In this document: positions 1 through 9,064 of the stretch, in pieces
Layout of the letters: the number at the start of each line of letters is the position of its first letter
Numbering within the stretch: position 1 is the first letter of the stretch
Origin: Mycolicibacterium sp. ND9-15
GTDB taxonomy: Bacteria > Actinomycetota > Actinomycetes > Mycobacteriales > Mycobacteriaceae
Assembly (NCBI RefSeq): GCF_035918395.1
Contig: NZ_CP142362.1
Span: 2,207,501-2,271,500, forward strand
Reading direction: 5' to 3'
DNA: 64,000 nucleotides
The notes under the pieces: model-generated
Databases searched by the model: none
What the model saw: only the letters and a program-made list of their open reading frames with translations
Told to the model about the DNA's origin: nothing
Position numbers and translations under genes: made by a program

Positions 1-736
1 CTCCCAACACGACCGCGACCACCGGCTCGAGCACCAACATCGTGGGCACGGAGGTCTGTAGTGAGCCCGCGTGGAATGCGGACTGCTGCAGGAACACCGC
101 GATGACACCGAGCAGGAGAAGCAGATACAGCGCCGGCGACGTCAGCACTGCGCCCAACCCGTTATTGCTGAGCAGGTACATCACGATCTTGGTCAGCACC
201 GCGACCACACCGAACAGCAAGCCCACCGCGACCGCGAGCACCACCGCCCGTCGCCAACCGTTGGTGCGGACGGCGACGATCACGCAAGCCACCACCGCGC
301 CCGCGCATATGACCGCGACGAGCGCCGACAGCGGGACCGAGGCCTCGTAGTCGCCGGGCCGCGTCTTGGCCAGCACCACGAACACGGCAAGTCCGACGGT
401 GAGCAGCATTGCCCACATCCACTCACCGCGGGTGACCCGCCGGTTGGCGAGCCGCGCGCTGAGCGGCAACGCGAACAGCAGGGCCGACACCAAGATCGGC
501 TGCACCAAGAGCAGCGACCCCTTGATCAACGCGAGGGCCTGAAACACGTAGCCCGCCACGGCCGCACCGGTGCCGGCCCACCACAGCCGTCGGCGCAGGA
601 GCGTCATCACCATCACGCTGCTGACGCCGAGCTCCTGCGGGACGTCCATGGTGGCGCGCTGGCGAACCACGATGCCGATCGCCAGAAAGACCGCGGCCAG
701 CAGGGCAAGCAGAACGACCAGACCCTGGGCTACCAC
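1..736 (-). CDS. DMT-family transporter, C-terminal part cut by window edge
   Basis: The reverse-strand frame is open from a GTG at 736 to the window edge and encodes a chain of hydrophobic segments, e.g. the stretch around 700-670, LLVQPILVSALLF (about 520-480) and further helices around 420-200. The short loops carry Arg/Lys (RRRLWW, RLANRRVTRGEW). This is the pattern of drug/metabolite-transporter (DMT/EamA-like) permeases, which move small metabolites across the cytoplasmic membrane; the substrate cannot be told. A purine-rich TTGGTAGG lies just before the GTG, which decided the start, but an upstream in-frame GTG is possible. The stop codon lies outside the window, so the gene is incomplete here. 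Confidence 0.7.
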   Translation of the reverse strand, partial: MVAQGLVVLLALLAAVFLAIGIVVRQRATMDVPQELGVSSVMVMTLLRRRLWWAGTGAAVAGYVFQALALIKGSLLLVQPILVSALLFALPLSARLANRRVTRGEWMWAMLLTVGLAVFVVLAKTRPGDYEASVPLSALVAVICAGAVVACVIVAVRTNGWRRAVVLAVAVGLLFGVVAVLTKIVMYLLSNNGLGAVLTSPALYLLLLLGVIAVFLQQSAFHAGSLQTSVPTMLVLEPVVAVVLG

Positions 737-887
737 AGCGGGCCTACCAAGACGTTCCGATCCTTCCCGGCCGTGGCGAGCACATCGGACAAGCACAACA
801 TACGGACCGCCGGCCGGTGCAGAGGGCATGCGCGCCGACGCCGGCTGCGAGGTTTGGTGCCCGAACTATCGGGGCATCAAACCGATC

Positions 888-1238
888 ATGAATCTGCGAC
901 GTTTGCTTTTACTGGTCGGCGCGGTTGTCCTCCTCGTCGGAGTCATCGCCCTGCTAATGCCCGTGTCGATCTCGGGGCCCGACAACCAGAAGATCTCGTG
1001 CGGTAACGCGATCGCCGCGGACAACTCCGCCGCCCGCGAAGCCAACAACAGCGATCCAAACCAGTTGAAGAACCTGCCGATAATCGACGAGCTGACTGAG
1101 GATCCCCCGGACTACGTCGCGCAGTGCGATTCGGCGGTATCCGACCGCCGCACGTGGTCGATCCCCGTGGCGATCATCGGGGTGGTCGTCCTTGTCGGCG
1201 CCTTCCTGGTCGGCGGACGCACCACCCGCGCAGGCTAG
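888..1238 (+). CDS. Small conserved membrane protein, two TM segments
   Basis: A 116-residue protein with a hydrophobic N-terminal segment (residues 4-24), a hydrophilic loop with two cysteines (38 and 80), and a second hydrophobic segment (91-110) followed by a basic tail. This topology suggests a loop outside the membrane held by a disulfide. I start it at the ATG at 888 because the hydrophobic segment begins there; the open frame continues upstream without protein-like composition. It ends 3 bp from the convergent stop of the next gene. I do not recognise a named family; similar two-helix membrane proteins are common in mycobacteria. Confidence 0.6.
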   Translation: MNLRRLLLLVGAVVLLVGVIALLMPVSISGPDNQKISCGNAIAADNSAAREANNSDPNQLKNLPIIDELTEDPPDYVAQCDSAVSDRRTWSIPVAIIGVVVLVGAFLVGGRTTRAG

Positions 1239-1240
1239 CG

Positions 1241-1528
1241 CTAGCCGGCCTCGCGCCCGCCGGCGACCACCCGCAAGGGCGGTGCCTCGCGCTCAGGCGC
1301 GATCCTGTCGTTGACGGTGGCCACGGCCGTGTCGACGCGGTCGACCGCCCGGTCGCACACGCGCCGGACCTTGTCGCCGGCCGTGTCCATTGCCGAGTCC
1401 ACGTCGTCGGCTGCACTCAAGAGGTAGGCCCGCACGTTGACGCGCAGTCGTTCGCCGGCGGAGCGCACGCGGCGGCGCAGCCGATCGTCGACCGAGAGCG
1501 TGACGTAGGGCATCACGCGAAGTTTCAT
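1241..1528 (-). CDS. Hypothetical protein with amphipathic helical stretch
   Basis: A 95-residue protein. The first 30 residues are basic (many Arg). Residues 40-75 alternate Val/Ala with Asp/Arg/Lys in an amphipathic helix pattern, and the C-terminus is Pro/Glu-rich. The ATG at 1528 is preceded by AGGGTGG at a good ribosome-binding distance. No signal peptide or membrane span is visible and I cannot name a family. It runs leftward and meets the gene at 888-1238 tail to tail. The next leftward gene upstream (1538-1936) lies 9 bp away, so the two may be co-transcribed. Confidence 0.55.
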   Translation of the reverse strand: MKLRVMPYVTLSVDDRLRRRVRSAGERLRVNVRAYLLSAADDVDSAMDTAGDKVRRVCDRAVDRVDTAVATVNDRIAPEREAPPLRVVAGGREAG

Positions 1529-1537
1529 GGAACCACC

Positions 1538-1936
1538 CTAGCCGCGCCGCTGGTGCTTCCTCTTGTCGTTGGCCTCCTTGATCGCCTGCCGGCCCTCGGG
1601 GCTGGCGGCGGAGTTACCGGGATCCTTCGCCGTCGCGACCTTGGCGTTGCAGTTCAGGTCGAGCAGCACCGTGTCCGTAACCGGCTTGAACGACTTGCCC
1701 TTGACCCACGGCGCCGACTCGGAGTGGGTCACGATGCACTTGTCCTTCGGCAGGGTGTCACCCGCCCTGGTCGAGACGACCGCCGTCTTACCCGCCTGGC
1801 TGAGTTGCCCCGCGGCATCGCCGTACGTCTCGCCCGAGTACCCGTCGGCGCCCGCCGTACAGGTGCCCGAGCCCGCACCTAAGATCACCATCGACACGAC
1901 GGCCGCGCCGAGAACACCGAACCGCATCATGAGCAT
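1538..1936 (-). CDS. Secreted small protein
   Basis: A 132-residue protein with an N-terminal signal sequence (about residues 1-25, hydrophobic core AAVVSMVILGAG) and three cysteines (26, 67, 96). The rest is hydrophilic and ends in a basic tail (KRKHQRRG). The cysteine near the cleavage region is not in a convincing lipobox, so I call it secreted rather than a lipoprotein. Two further in-frame ATGs lie at 1930 and 1927, and no clear ribosome-binding site separates them. Function unknown. It probably shares a leftward transcript with the gene at 1241-1528. Confidence 0.55.
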   Translation of the reverse strand: MLMMRFGVLGAAVVSMVILGAGSGTCTAGADGYSGETYGDAAGQLSQAGKTAVVSTRAGDTLPKDKCIVTHSESAPWVKGKSFKPVTDTVLLDLNCNAKVATAKDPGNSAASPEGRQAIKEANDKRKHQRRG

Positions 1937-1951
1937 TAGACGCTAACGGTG

Positions 1952-3313
1952 TCAGCTGCCTGCCGGCTGGGAGTCCGGTCGAAGTATCCCGTGCGGGTCC
2001 GGCGCTGCCTCCTCACTGCATCGCCGGTGTCGCCTGCTGCCGCTGGTCTGGACGAGCGGTCGGCTCGCGGACTCCCGCAGCGTAAGGATCGCTGCCATCG
2101 AGACGACCGCTCCTCCGATCAGGTACCACGCGGGCGCCAGATTGCTGCCGGTCTGTGCTGTCAGCCAGGTGACCACGTAAGGGGTGGTACCGCCGAACCC
2201 GGCGACGCAGATGTTGTAGCCGATCGAGAACCCGCTGTAGCGCACCGTAGTGGCGAACAGTTCGACACCCGCGGACACCGCGGCCGAGACGTAGATCGCC
2301 TCGATGACCGCGAGAGCGGCGTGCGCGGCGATCGCAGCGACCAGCGAACCGGAGTTCAACAGCAGGAACAGCGGGTAGCCGAGCACCGCGAAAGCCACCG
2401 ATCCTGCGATCAGCAGCGGGCGGCGGCCGATCCGGTCGGACAACGCGGCCAGCGGAAGAATGAGTACCAGCGCGACCAGGCTGGCCAGTGTGATCGAAAC
2501 GAAGGCGTCGGTCTTGGAGAACTCGAGGGTCTTGATGAAGTAGGTGGGCAGGAACGTGAACACCACGTAGTAGCCGATGTTGAAGACGATGAACAATCCG
2601 ATGACTTGCAGGATGGCCCGCCACGACGTCGTCACCGCCTCGCGCAGCGGCGACTCGGCGACCCGGTCGCTTCTGCTGAGTTCGGCGAAGTGCGGGGTGT
2701 CGTCGAGGCGCAGCCGGATGTAGAGGCCGACGAGTCCGAGCGGCCCGGCGATCAGGAAGGGAATGCGCCAGCCGTAGCTCTCCATCGCGCCGGCGGGGAG
2801 CAGCGCCTGCAGCAGCGTCACGGTCACCGAGCCCAGGAGGAAGCCCAAGACGCCGGACCACACCATGAACGTGATGGTCAGCCCGCGGCGTCGCTCGGTC
2901 GCGAACTCAGCCAGATAGACTGCGCCGCCGCCATATTCGCCGCCAGCCGAGAACCCCTGCAGGCAGCGCAGCAACAGAAGCAGCAGCGGGGCGGCGACAC
3001 CGATCGAGCCGTAGGTGGGCAGGAGGCCGATCAAGACGGTCGCGCCGGACATCAGCAGAATCACCAGGGCCAGCACCCGTTGCCTGCCGGCCTTGTCGCC
3101 GAGCGGTCCGAACACGAATCCACCCAGCGGACGCATGAAGAAAGCGGCCGCGAAGATCGCGAATGTGTTGAGCAGTGCCGCCGTCTCGTCGCCCACCGGG
3201 AAGAAGTTGGCCGCGATGAACGTCGCCAGGAAGCCGTAGATCGCGAAGTCGAACCACTCGACCGCATTGCCGATCGATGCGCCGGTGACCGCCTTCCGCA
3301 CATCGCTCGGCAT
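1952..3313 (-). CDS. MFS permease, metabolite:H+ symporter (MHS/ProP-like) family
   Basis: A 453-residue protein with about 12 membrane segments. The N-terminus carries the MHS hallmark of [15 protein letters not shown], and the loop between helices 2 and 3 has [13 protein letters not shown]. Members of this subfamily import compatible solutes, dicarboxylates or aromatic acids with protons (ProP, KgtP, ShiA types). The substrate cannot be told from sequence alone. The ATG at 3313 follows GGGAGGGCGC. The last 20 residues are hydrophilic (SRRHRR). It stands alone between a secreted protein and a DUF222 protein, and no neighbouring enzyme hints at a substrate. Confidence 0.85.
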   Translation of the reverse strand: MPSDVRKAVTGASIGNAVEWFDFAIYGFLATFIAANFFPVGDETAALLNTFAIFAAAFFMRPLGGFVFGPLGDKAGRQRVLALVILLMSGATVLIGLLPTYGSIGVAAPLLLLLLRCLQGFSAGGEYGGGAVYLAEFATERRRGLTITFMVWSGVLGFLLGSVTVTLLQALLPAGAMESYGWRIPFLIAGPLGLVGLYIRLRLDDTPHFAELSRSDRVAESPLREAVTTSWRAILQVIGLFIVFNIGYYVVFTFLPTYFIKTLEFSKTDAFVSITLASLVALVLILPLAALSDRIGRRPLLIAGSVAFAVLGYPLFLLLNSGSLVAAIAAHAALAVIEAIYVSAAVSAGVELFATTVRYSGFSIGYNICVAGFGGTTPYVVTWLTAQTGSNLAPAWYLIGGAVVSMAAILTLRESASRPLVQTSGSRRHRRCSEEAAPDPHGILRPDSQPAGS

Positions 3314-3394
3314 GCGCCCTCCCGAAAGTAAGCGTCCCGCTTATCAATTCGGCCTACCGACTGATAGGCGTCCTCAGAAGATATCGCGGACCGG

Positions 3395-4786
3395 CTAACC
3401 CCCGTGATCTTCGTCGGAGGGCGGGCCGGTGTTGCCGCGCAGGAGTTCTTCCGGGTGGTGCAGGCGATTGACTGCGGAGGGATAGGTGTCGTTGCTCCAG
3501 GCCAGCCGTCCGCTATCGGTGATGCCGGTGTGCCAGCGGCCTTCACTAACCGCGGTGTGGTCGGGCCCGCAGCAGAAGAACAGCATGTCGGCGTCGGTGG
3601 CTCCATCGTCGGCCCAGTCCGGGCAGTGATGCACCTCGCAGTGATAACCCGGTTCGGTGCAGCCCGGCCGCGTGCATCCGCCGTCGCGGGCGTAACAGAT
3701 GATGCGCTGATCGGCGGTGGCGATCCGTTTCTGCCGGCCCAGGTAGATCGGACGCTCGGTGTGGTCGTCGAACACGGCGAGGAAGTGGATTGCGTCCGCG
3801 GCCATCCGAATCACGTCTCGCATCGGCACCGCGGTGTTGCCGCCGGTGCGCGCCGGTCCCGGCATCGACACGTTCGGGTCGACGACCGCGTGGGCGGCCT
3901 GATTCATCTCGCTTAGCGTGGTGCGCAGGATTACCGTCACCGCATGCCCGCGATGGCTCCCCAGTCCACCCGACGCTATGCCGGCCTTCAGACCGAGCTT
4001 GACGCCGTCGTGGCACCGCTGCGACATTGACCGGTCGTCAGGTGTTTCGACGATGCTGTCGTCGGGCAGGTGCCGGCCGGGACGCACCGCAGCGGTGACC
4101 GCTTCGACGTAACAACGGGTTTCGGGGTCGATCCAGCCGTGGAGACGGGACATCCCGTCACGGCCCTGGGGACCCAACACCAGCCCGCGCCGTCGGGCCC
4201 GGTCCGCCTCGTCGTAATGCCCGTCGGGATTGAAGATCTCGTCGATGCGCCGCCCGATGACCCGCACCGCCTCGGCGTCGGTCTTCACCGCTTCGCGCAC
4301 CAGGCTTTCCTCGACCTCGGTGCGGTCGGCCACAGAGACGTTGGAGGGCAACCCACCCATGCACCGGGTGATCACCCGCAGGTGATCCTCGCCGATCGCA
4401 CCGGCCTCGACCGCGTCGGCGACCGCAGGCAGTTCCGGCGGGAGCGGTGCGCCGGTCAACGCCGCGCGTGGTCGGATTCGGGCCGCGACCTTGAAGCGGC
4501 GCTTGAGTTCGTTCGGCGCAATCCGCAGCCGCGCCCACAGTTTGTCGAAAAGGTCAGGACGGGCGCCGGTCTCATCGGGCGGGTGGGCGAGTTCGGCGAA
4601 CACGCGGTACATCAACCCGCGGTTCACCCGCTGCTGAGTCTCCAACCGCTCTGCGATCTCCACGCGGAACGCGCTGCCGACCTCGTCGGTGGACAGATCC
4701 CGCAACTCGGCCTGGGCGGTGTCGATCCGATCCAGCAGCACGGAAGCATGCTCCCGCGCCGCCTCGCCAGTAACGAATCCTGCCAT
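3395..4786 (-). CDS. DUF222 / HNH endonuclease signature protein (13E12 repeat family)
   Basis: A 463-residue protein. The N-terminal two thirds match the DUF222 fold seen in the mycobacterial 13E12 repeat family (alpha-helical, with LFDKLWARLRIAPNELKRRF and GAIGEDHLRVI). The C-terminus is an HNH-type zinc finger: CYARDGGCTRPGC, then CEVHHCPDW, then a Cys-rich HNH end (residues about 375-425). These proteins are multicopy in mycobacteria; nuclease activity is inferred from the HNH motif and their role is not established. A TAGCGT element lies six bases before the ATG, so the transcript is probably leaderless. Because the family is multicopy, the locus may recombine with other copies. Confidence 0.85.
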   Translation of the reverse strand: MAGFVTGEAAREHASVLLDRIDTAQAELRDLSTDEVGSAFRVEIAERLETQQRVNRGLMYRVFAELAHPPDETGARPDLFDKLWARLRIAPNELKRRFKVAARIRPRAALTGAPLPPELPAVADAVEAGAIGEDHLRVITRCMGGLPSNVSVADRTEVEESLVREAVKTDAEAVRVIGRRIDEIFNPDGHYDEADRARRRGLVLGPQGRDGMSRLHGWIDPETRCYVEAVTAAVRPGRHLPDDSIVETPDDRSMSQRCHDGVKLGLKAGIASGGLGSHRGHAVTVILRTTLSEMNQAAHAVVDPNVSMPGPARTGGNTAVPMRDVIRMAADAIHFLAVFDDHTERPIYLGRQKRIATADQRIICYARDGGCTRPGCTEPGYHCEVHHCPDWADDGATDADMLFFCCGPDHTAVSEGRWHTGITDSGRLAWSNDTYPSAVNRLHHPEELLRGNTGPPSDEDHGG

Positions 4787-4792
4787 AACTCA

Positions 4793-4798
4793 ACGCTA
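4793..4798 (-). promoter_or_regulatory. Probable -10 element of a leaderless transcript
   Basis: On the minus strand TAGCGT is followed by six bases and then the ATG of the DUF222 protein. TANNNT placed six to seven bases before a start codon is the usual sign of leaderless mRNA in mycobacteria. No Shine-Dalgarno sequence is present. Confidence 0.5.
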
Positions 4799-4897
4799 TC
4801 CGCCCCAGCTCCACTGAAGGGCTGCCCGGCTCATCTCGGGCAGATTCTGTGGACCAATCCACGATTGGGGACAACACCGCGACTCGACCCGAAACTG

Positions 4898-5341
4898 TCA
4901 GACCCTTGTGCTAGGCGCGCCGCTCCGCCTTCCGCCCTGCCAGAACGGTCGCGTCGCCAACACCACGGCCGCCAGCGCGGCGAGCGGTGCGATCAACGGC
5001 ACCCACGGCAGTTCGAACGGCAACATCGCGGCCGCCAGCCCGACTGTCGTAAAACCGAGTGCCCCGGCAACTGTCGGCAGACTGATGTCGGCCGTGTGGC
5101 GCAGCACCAGGTACGCCGTACTCGACAGTCCGCACAGCGCCGCCAGCGTCGGACCCGCCGACGCAAGCACAAGAGCGGCGGTCGCCGTCACCACGGCAAT
5201 GGTGGCTGCTGGACGAAACACGTTGCTCGCCAACACCATAACGACTGCAAATGCACATACCACCAGCGCGCGGTCAGAGGCCTCCAGCGCGGCCGCGGCC
5301 ACCATCACCAGGCCGAACGCCGTCGACAGCGCGCGGTTCAC
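4898..5341 (-). CDS. Membrane protein, last gene of the MoxR operon
   Basis: A 147-residue highly hydrophobic protein with about five predicted membrane segments (AFGLVMVAAAAL, VVCAFAVVMVLA, IAVVTATAALVLA, LPWVPLIAPLAALAAVVLA). I start it at the GTG at 5341, because that codon overlaps the stop of the DUF58 gene as GTGA, the same coupling used by the other genes of this operon. The M. tuberculosis counterpart by gene order is Rv3162c, a membrane protein of unknown function. A role with the MoxR/DUF58 complex at the membrane is inferred from position only. Confidence 0.7.
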   Translation of the reverse strand: MNRALSTAFGLVMVAAAALEASDRALVVCAFAVVMVLASNVFRPAATIAVVTATAALVLASAGPTLAALCGLSSTAYLVLRHTADISLPTVAGALGFTTVGLAAAMLPFELPWVPLIAPLAALAAVVLATRPFWQGGRRSGAPSTRV

Positions 5342-6591
5342 CGTCGCCTCCGCACCGGCCGCCGATAGTCGGGCACCAATTGCATGGACTGGTCGAGCGA
5401 GTCCTCGTCGCGCCAGGCCACTATGTCCACGCCCACGGTACCCATGTCTCGATACATGAACGATCGCTGCAGCGACCACATTCTGGCGACAAGCGCGTCA
5501 CACCCGTCCGCGAAGGGAGCACCCTGCAGCACATCGACCGCCACGACGGTGTGGCCCCGCTTGCGAAGATCGATCAACGCCAGCGCGAACTCGGTGTCGA
5601 GCAGCGTCGAGAACGCCACCACGAGGGCGCCCGGCGGGACCGCCGCGCGCGGTGCCAGCGTGCCCGAAGTGGTTTCGTAGCCACCGCTGACCCCGAGCAT
5701 CGCGTCGAGAACCCGGTAGAACTGCCGGCGGCCGATGTCGGCGCTCAACCACCGCGGCTGCCGGTCTCCCAACGCGACGACGCCCGCCCGGTCACCGCTG
5801 CGCAAGGCGCTCTGCACCACCTGAACCGCACCGCGGGCCGTACGCTCGGTGGCTTCGGTCGCCGGCCCCGCAGGCTGGGCGTAGTTGTCGATCAGCACGA
5901 CCACGTCGACCGCCCGGTCGGTCAGTCGCTCGGTGACGTGCAGGCTGCCCCGGCGCGCGCTCACCGCCCAGTTGACCGTCCGCAGTTGATCTCCCGGCAC
6001 ATAGCGCCGGACGTCGGCGTACTCCACGCCTGGACCGAGGTGCCGCGTCAGGTGGGTGCCCAGACGATCGAGTAGTTCGGTGCGCGGGATCGCCGTCGAC
6101 TGCGGCGGGGCCATCGGGAACACGTACACGTCCGCGGCGTCGACCACGCCGCTGCCCTCGACGAGGCCGCCGCGCGCAGCGACGGTCAGGTGGGCCTGCA
6201 GCGGATACCGGCCCCAGCGCTCCGCGGACGCCAGCACGGTCTGCCTGCTTACGCTCTCCCGCTCGGCGACCTCGAGCGTCATGCCCGCCACGGAGCCGGT
6301 CAGCAGCTCCACCGCGTGGTCTTCGGCGGCCGCCCACACCGTCATCCGCGCCGGTTCGCCCTCGAAGCAGCGGTGGATACCCGGATCGGCGTGCACCTGC
6401 ACCCTGGGCACCGGCCGTTGCCACCCGACCGAACACAGCACCCCGATCAGCGGCGCGGCGAACACGATGAGTTGCCAGCGCGACCCTAGGACCGCCACGG
6501 CGACCGCCACGGCCGCGCAGGTCAACAGTGATCGGGCGAGAGGCGATGCGCTCCAGCGCAATTCGGCTTCGGTACGGCGGGCTTCGATCAC
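5338..6591 (-). CDS. DUF58 protein (vWA-like), partner of MoxR ATPase
   Basis: A 417-residue protein with two membrane segments near the N-terminus (residues about 20-55), a soluble region, and the DUF58 core around residue 200 (GVEYADVRRYVPGDQLRTVNWAVSARRGSLHVTE). A vWA-like region follows, starting VDVVVLIDNYAQ with a partial MIDAS (D-N-Y rather than DxSxS). DUF58 proteins are encoded beside MoxR AAA ATPases, which are thought to act as chaperones that insert metals or mature partner proteins. Its start overlaps the end of moxR (ATG at 6591, moxR stop at 6588), and its stop overlaps the next gene, so the operon is translationally coupled. Confidence 0.85.
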   Translation of the reverse strand: MIEARRTEAELRWSASPLARSLLTCAAVAVAVAVLGSRWQLIVFAAPLIGVLCSVGWQRPVPRVQVHADPGIHRCFEGEPARMTVWAAAEDHAVELLTGSVAGMTLEVAERESVSRQTVLASAERWGRYPLQAHLTVAARGGLVEGSGVVDAADVYVFPMAPPQSTAIPRTELLDRLGTHLTRHLGPGVEYADVRRYVPGDQLRTVNWAVSARRGSLHVTERLTDRAVDVVVLIDNYAQPAGPATEATERTARGAVQVVQSALRSGDRAGVVALGDRQPRWLSADIGRRQFYRVLDAMLGVSGGYETTSGTLAPRAAVPPGALVVAFSTLLDTEFALALIDLRKRGHTVVAVDVLQGAPFADGCDALVARMWSLQRSFMYRDMGTVGVDIVAWRDEDSLDQSMQLVPDYRRPVRRRR

Positions 6592-7553
6592 GGTTCGGTC
6601 CGCGGCACCGGTAGCCTGCGAAGCAGCTCCTCGACCACATCGCTACCCCGGACCCGCCGCACCCACATCTCGGGCCGCAAGGTGATTCGGTGCGCGATCG
6701 CCGGCACTGCAAGTGATTTCACGTCCTCGGGCACGACGAAATCCCGACCGAGCAGCAGCGCGCGGGCGCGGGCGAGCTGCACGAGATCGATCTCGGCACG
6801 CGGGCTCGCGCCGACGGCGATCTGCGGGTGCTGCCGCGTGGCCCCGGCCAACGACACCACATACCGCAACACATCGTCGTGCACGCTGACCTGTTCCACC
6901 GATTCCCGCATCGCGACGAGCTCGTGCGCGTCGACGACCTGCGCGACCGTCGGCTCGGCCGAACCGCGCTCGATACGGCGGCGCAACATCGAGGCCTCCT
7001 CCTGCTCGGACAGATATCGCAACTCGAGCCGGATTGTGAAGCGGTCGAGCTGAGCCTCGGGCAGCGGATATGTGCCCTCATACTCGATCGGATTGTCGGT
7101 CGCCAGCACGACGAACGGCGCCGGCAGCGGGTGCGTGGCCCCGTCGATGCTCACCTGGCTCTCCGCCATCGCCTCGAGCAGCGCCGCCTGCGTCTTCGGT
7201 GGGGTCCGGTTGATCTCATCGGCGAGCAGCAGGTTGGTGAAGATCGGGCCGCGCCGGAACTCGAAGTGACCCGACTGCATGTCGTACACGGTCGAGCCGA
7301 GCAGGTCCGCGGGCAGCAGGTCGGGGGTGAACTGCACGCGCTTGAACTCCAGGCCGAGCGCCGCGGCGAAGGACCTGGCGATCAGCGTCTTGCCGAGGCC
7401 GGGCAGATCCTCGATGAGCACGTGGCCGCCGGCCAACACCGTGGTCAGGATCAGCGCCAGCGCATCGCGTTTGCCGACCACCACCCGTCCGATCTCGTCG
7501 AGCACCGTTTCACAGTTCGCGGTGGTGGCCGCCGCAGGCAGTCCTGCCGTCAT
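6588..7553 (-). CDS. MoxR-family AAA+ ATPase (moxR3-like)
   Basis: A 321-residue AAA+ ATPase. Walker A is DLPGLGKT (residues about 49-56), Walker B is LLLADEINRTPPKTQ, the sensor region reads VVLATDNPIEYEGTYPLPEAQLDRF, and the C-terminal lid domain follows. These are the classic MoxR motifs. MoxR proteins work as ATP-driven chaperones for complexes assembled with DUF58/vWA partners. I chose the ATG at 7553 because it overlaps the TGA of the upstream gene (ATGA); the open frame extends 34 codons further upstream but has low-complexity Arg-rich sequence. The order DUF4129, membrane protein, MoxR, DUF58, membrane protein matches Rv3166c to Rv3162c, where Rv3164c is moxR3. Confidence 0.9.
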   Translation of the reverse strand: MTAGLPAAATTANCETVLDEIGRVVVGKRDALALILTTVLAGGHVLIEDLPGLGKTLIARSFAAALGLEFKRVQFTPDLLPADLLGSTVYDMQSGHFEFRRGPIFTNLLLADEINRTPPKTQAALLEAMAESQVSIDGATHPLPAPFVVLATDNPIEYEGTYPLPEAQLDRFTIRLELRYLSEQEEASMLRRRIERGSAEPTVAQVVDAHELVAMRESVEQVSVHDDVLRYVVSLAGATRQHPQIAVGASPRAEIDLVQLARARALLLGRDFVVPEDVKSLAVPAIAHRITLRPEMWVRRVRGSDVVEELLRRLPVPRTEP

Positions 7554-8035
7554 ACCCGCTCCAACCGTTGCAGGATCTGATCGAGCGTCGCCCGACCGGG
7601 GCCGGGTTCGTCGACACCGCTTCTCGCGACGTTCTCGGGATTGACCCAGTCCCACAGCTGCGGGCCGAACAACATCGCCCCGGTCGCGTGGTAGGCGGCG
7701 CGATTACGGGTTCGGCGTTGGCCGGTCGCCAATTCGAACTGCCGCGCCAGCATCGGCCGCAGATGCCGATCCCAGTCCGTGCGGGTGGCTTCCGCACGGC
7801 TGATCAGCAGCTCCGTTCGCGACCGCCACCGGCGCAGCGACTCGGCGGCGTCGTCGGAAGACGGCTGCTCGCAACCGGTCTCGGGGTCACGGGTGAGTTG
7901 CCACCGCACGGCGAGCAGCGCCAGCGCGAGCGCAGCACCCGAGACGACCAGGATCAGTTGTCGGTCGCGGCTGCCGACGGCGATCAGCTCCGCACCCGCC
8001 ACCAGCAGGAACGCCGCGGCCACAAGCCTTTTCAT
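7550..8035 (-). CDS. Membrane-anchored protein of the MoxR operon
   Basis: A 161-residue protein with two adjacent hydrophobic segments at the N-terminus (RLVAAAFLLVAGAELIAVG and LILVVSGAALALALLAV), followed by a cytoplasmic Arg-rich helical region (ESLRRWRSRTELLISRAEATRTDWDRHL) and a Pro/Gly-containing tail. The ATG at 8035 overlaps the TGA of the DUF4129 gene, and its own TGA overlaps the moxR start, so both borders are ATGA couplings. The M. tuberculosis equivalent by gene order is Rv3165c. The function is unknown; the position suggests a partner of MoxR and DUF58. Confidence 0.75.
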   Translation of the reverse strand: MKRLVAAAFLLVAGAELIAVGSRDRQLILVVSGAALALALLAVRWQLTRDPETGCEQPSSDDAAESLRRWRSRTELLISRAEATRTDWDRHLRPMLARQFELATGQRRTRNRAAYHATGAMLFGPQLWDWVNPENVARSGVDEPGPGRATLDQILQRLERV

Positions 8036-8994
8036 GCCATCGCCCCCGAGGTGCGCTGTGGCAGTTCGGTCAACACCCGGTTCAGGACCCGCACCGCGGC
8101 GTCCCGGTGTTTCTCGTCCATCACGTGAGGGGAGAACCGCGCCTCCTCGAACAGCTCGACGAGTTCGGTGGCGCTGTCCGAGCGCAACGCGCCGCTGGCA
8201 ACCGCCCGGGCGAGGACCTCGGTGGGGGTGTCGTACGCCTGGGGTACCGCCCCGGGCACCCGCGTCAGCTCGCGTTCCATCGCGGCATAGCACGCGATGA
8301 TCGCCTCCCGTGGTTCGCGGCTGAGGTCGCCGATCTCCGCGAGCCCGATCTCTGCAGCCCTGGCAAGCGACGTCGAGGTCGTCGGCCTCACCGGCTCCTC
8401 GTCGGCGTCGGCGACGTCGGCCGGCACCACACGGCCCCGCTGTCGCCGCGATGCGACCGCCGCACCGACGACGATCAACGCCATCAACATCAGGATCGGG
8501 GGGATCAGGTAGTTGATGACACTGCTGTCCCCTTCGTCGGGCAGCCGCGGCGCAATCGGCTCGTCCGGAACCGGTCCACCAGGGGCGTTTGTCCGGGGCG
8601 CCGGCTCAGGTGCCTGGTCGATGGGCGCCGGATCCACCAACTGGGACAGCAGCACCACAAGCAGCATCAAGCCGATGATCACCACCAGCGCGACGGCCGC
8701 GAACCGCCACGACGGCCGCTCCCGGGGCCCGGCACCCCGCGGCAAACCGCGCGCGGGCGCGGGCAGCGGTCGCCTGTCCCGCATCCGAACGATGATCGCG
8801 AAGCCGATGATCGCCACCGCCGCGCACAGCAAGGTGACCACCGCGGCCAGCGCCACCGGATTGGTCTGGTGCGGCTCCGCTCGCTCCGCGGTCCGGTCGA
8901 CGCCGGGAACGTAACCGCGCAACGCCCATGCGGCAAGCACCATGAGCGTGATCACCGCGATCACGCGTCGCGTCGACGTGCCGGAAGCGCCCAT
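8032..8994 (-). CDS. DUF4129-domain membrane protein, first gene of the MoxR operon
   Basis: A 320-residue protein with four likely membrane segments (around residues 11-28, 48-70, 100-120 and 165-185), a Pro-rich outer loop (PAPIDQAPEPAPRTN), and a C-terminal cytoplasmic DUF4129 domain (AIIACYAAMERELTRVPGA...DTPTEVLARAV...ATELVELFEEARFSPHVM). DUF4129 often sits beside MoxR/DUF58/transglutaminase genes and may serve as a membrane scaffold. I start it at the ATG at 8994, since the open frame upstream is not hydrophobic and crosses into the promoter region shared with the divergent O-methyltransferase gene. Confidence 0.8.
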   Translation of the reverse strand: MGASGTSTRRVIAVITLMVLAAWALRGYVPGVDRTAERAEPHQTNPVALAAVVTLLCAAVAIIGFAIIVRMRDRRPLPAPARGLPRGAGPRERPSWRFAAVALVVIIGLMLLVVLLSQLVDPAPIDQAPEPAPRTNAPGGPVPDEPIAPRLPDEGDSSVINYLIPPILMLMALIVVGAAVASRRQRGRVVPADVADADEEPVRPTTSTSLARAAEIGLAEIGDLSREPREAIIACYAAMERELTRVPGAVPQAYDTPTEVLARAVASGALRSDSATELVELFEEARFSPHVMDEKHRDAAVRVLNRVLTELPQRTSGAMA

Positions 8995-9064
8995 GGCCTT
9001 GTCGTCATCCTGGCACGGAAAGCGGTCTCGCAGAGTTCGGATCGGCCCGATACGTTCGACTCCT

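Noticed and set aside
71..1006. Long rightward open frame opposite the DMT transporter
   Set aside because: Composition is Gln/His/Arg-rich without protein-like pattern; the opposite strand encodes a membrane transporter.
1949..3331. 460-codon rightward open frame over the MFS gene
   Set aside because: It is the antisense of a membrane protein in GC-rich DNA, full of Arg/Gln/Asp and without any motif.
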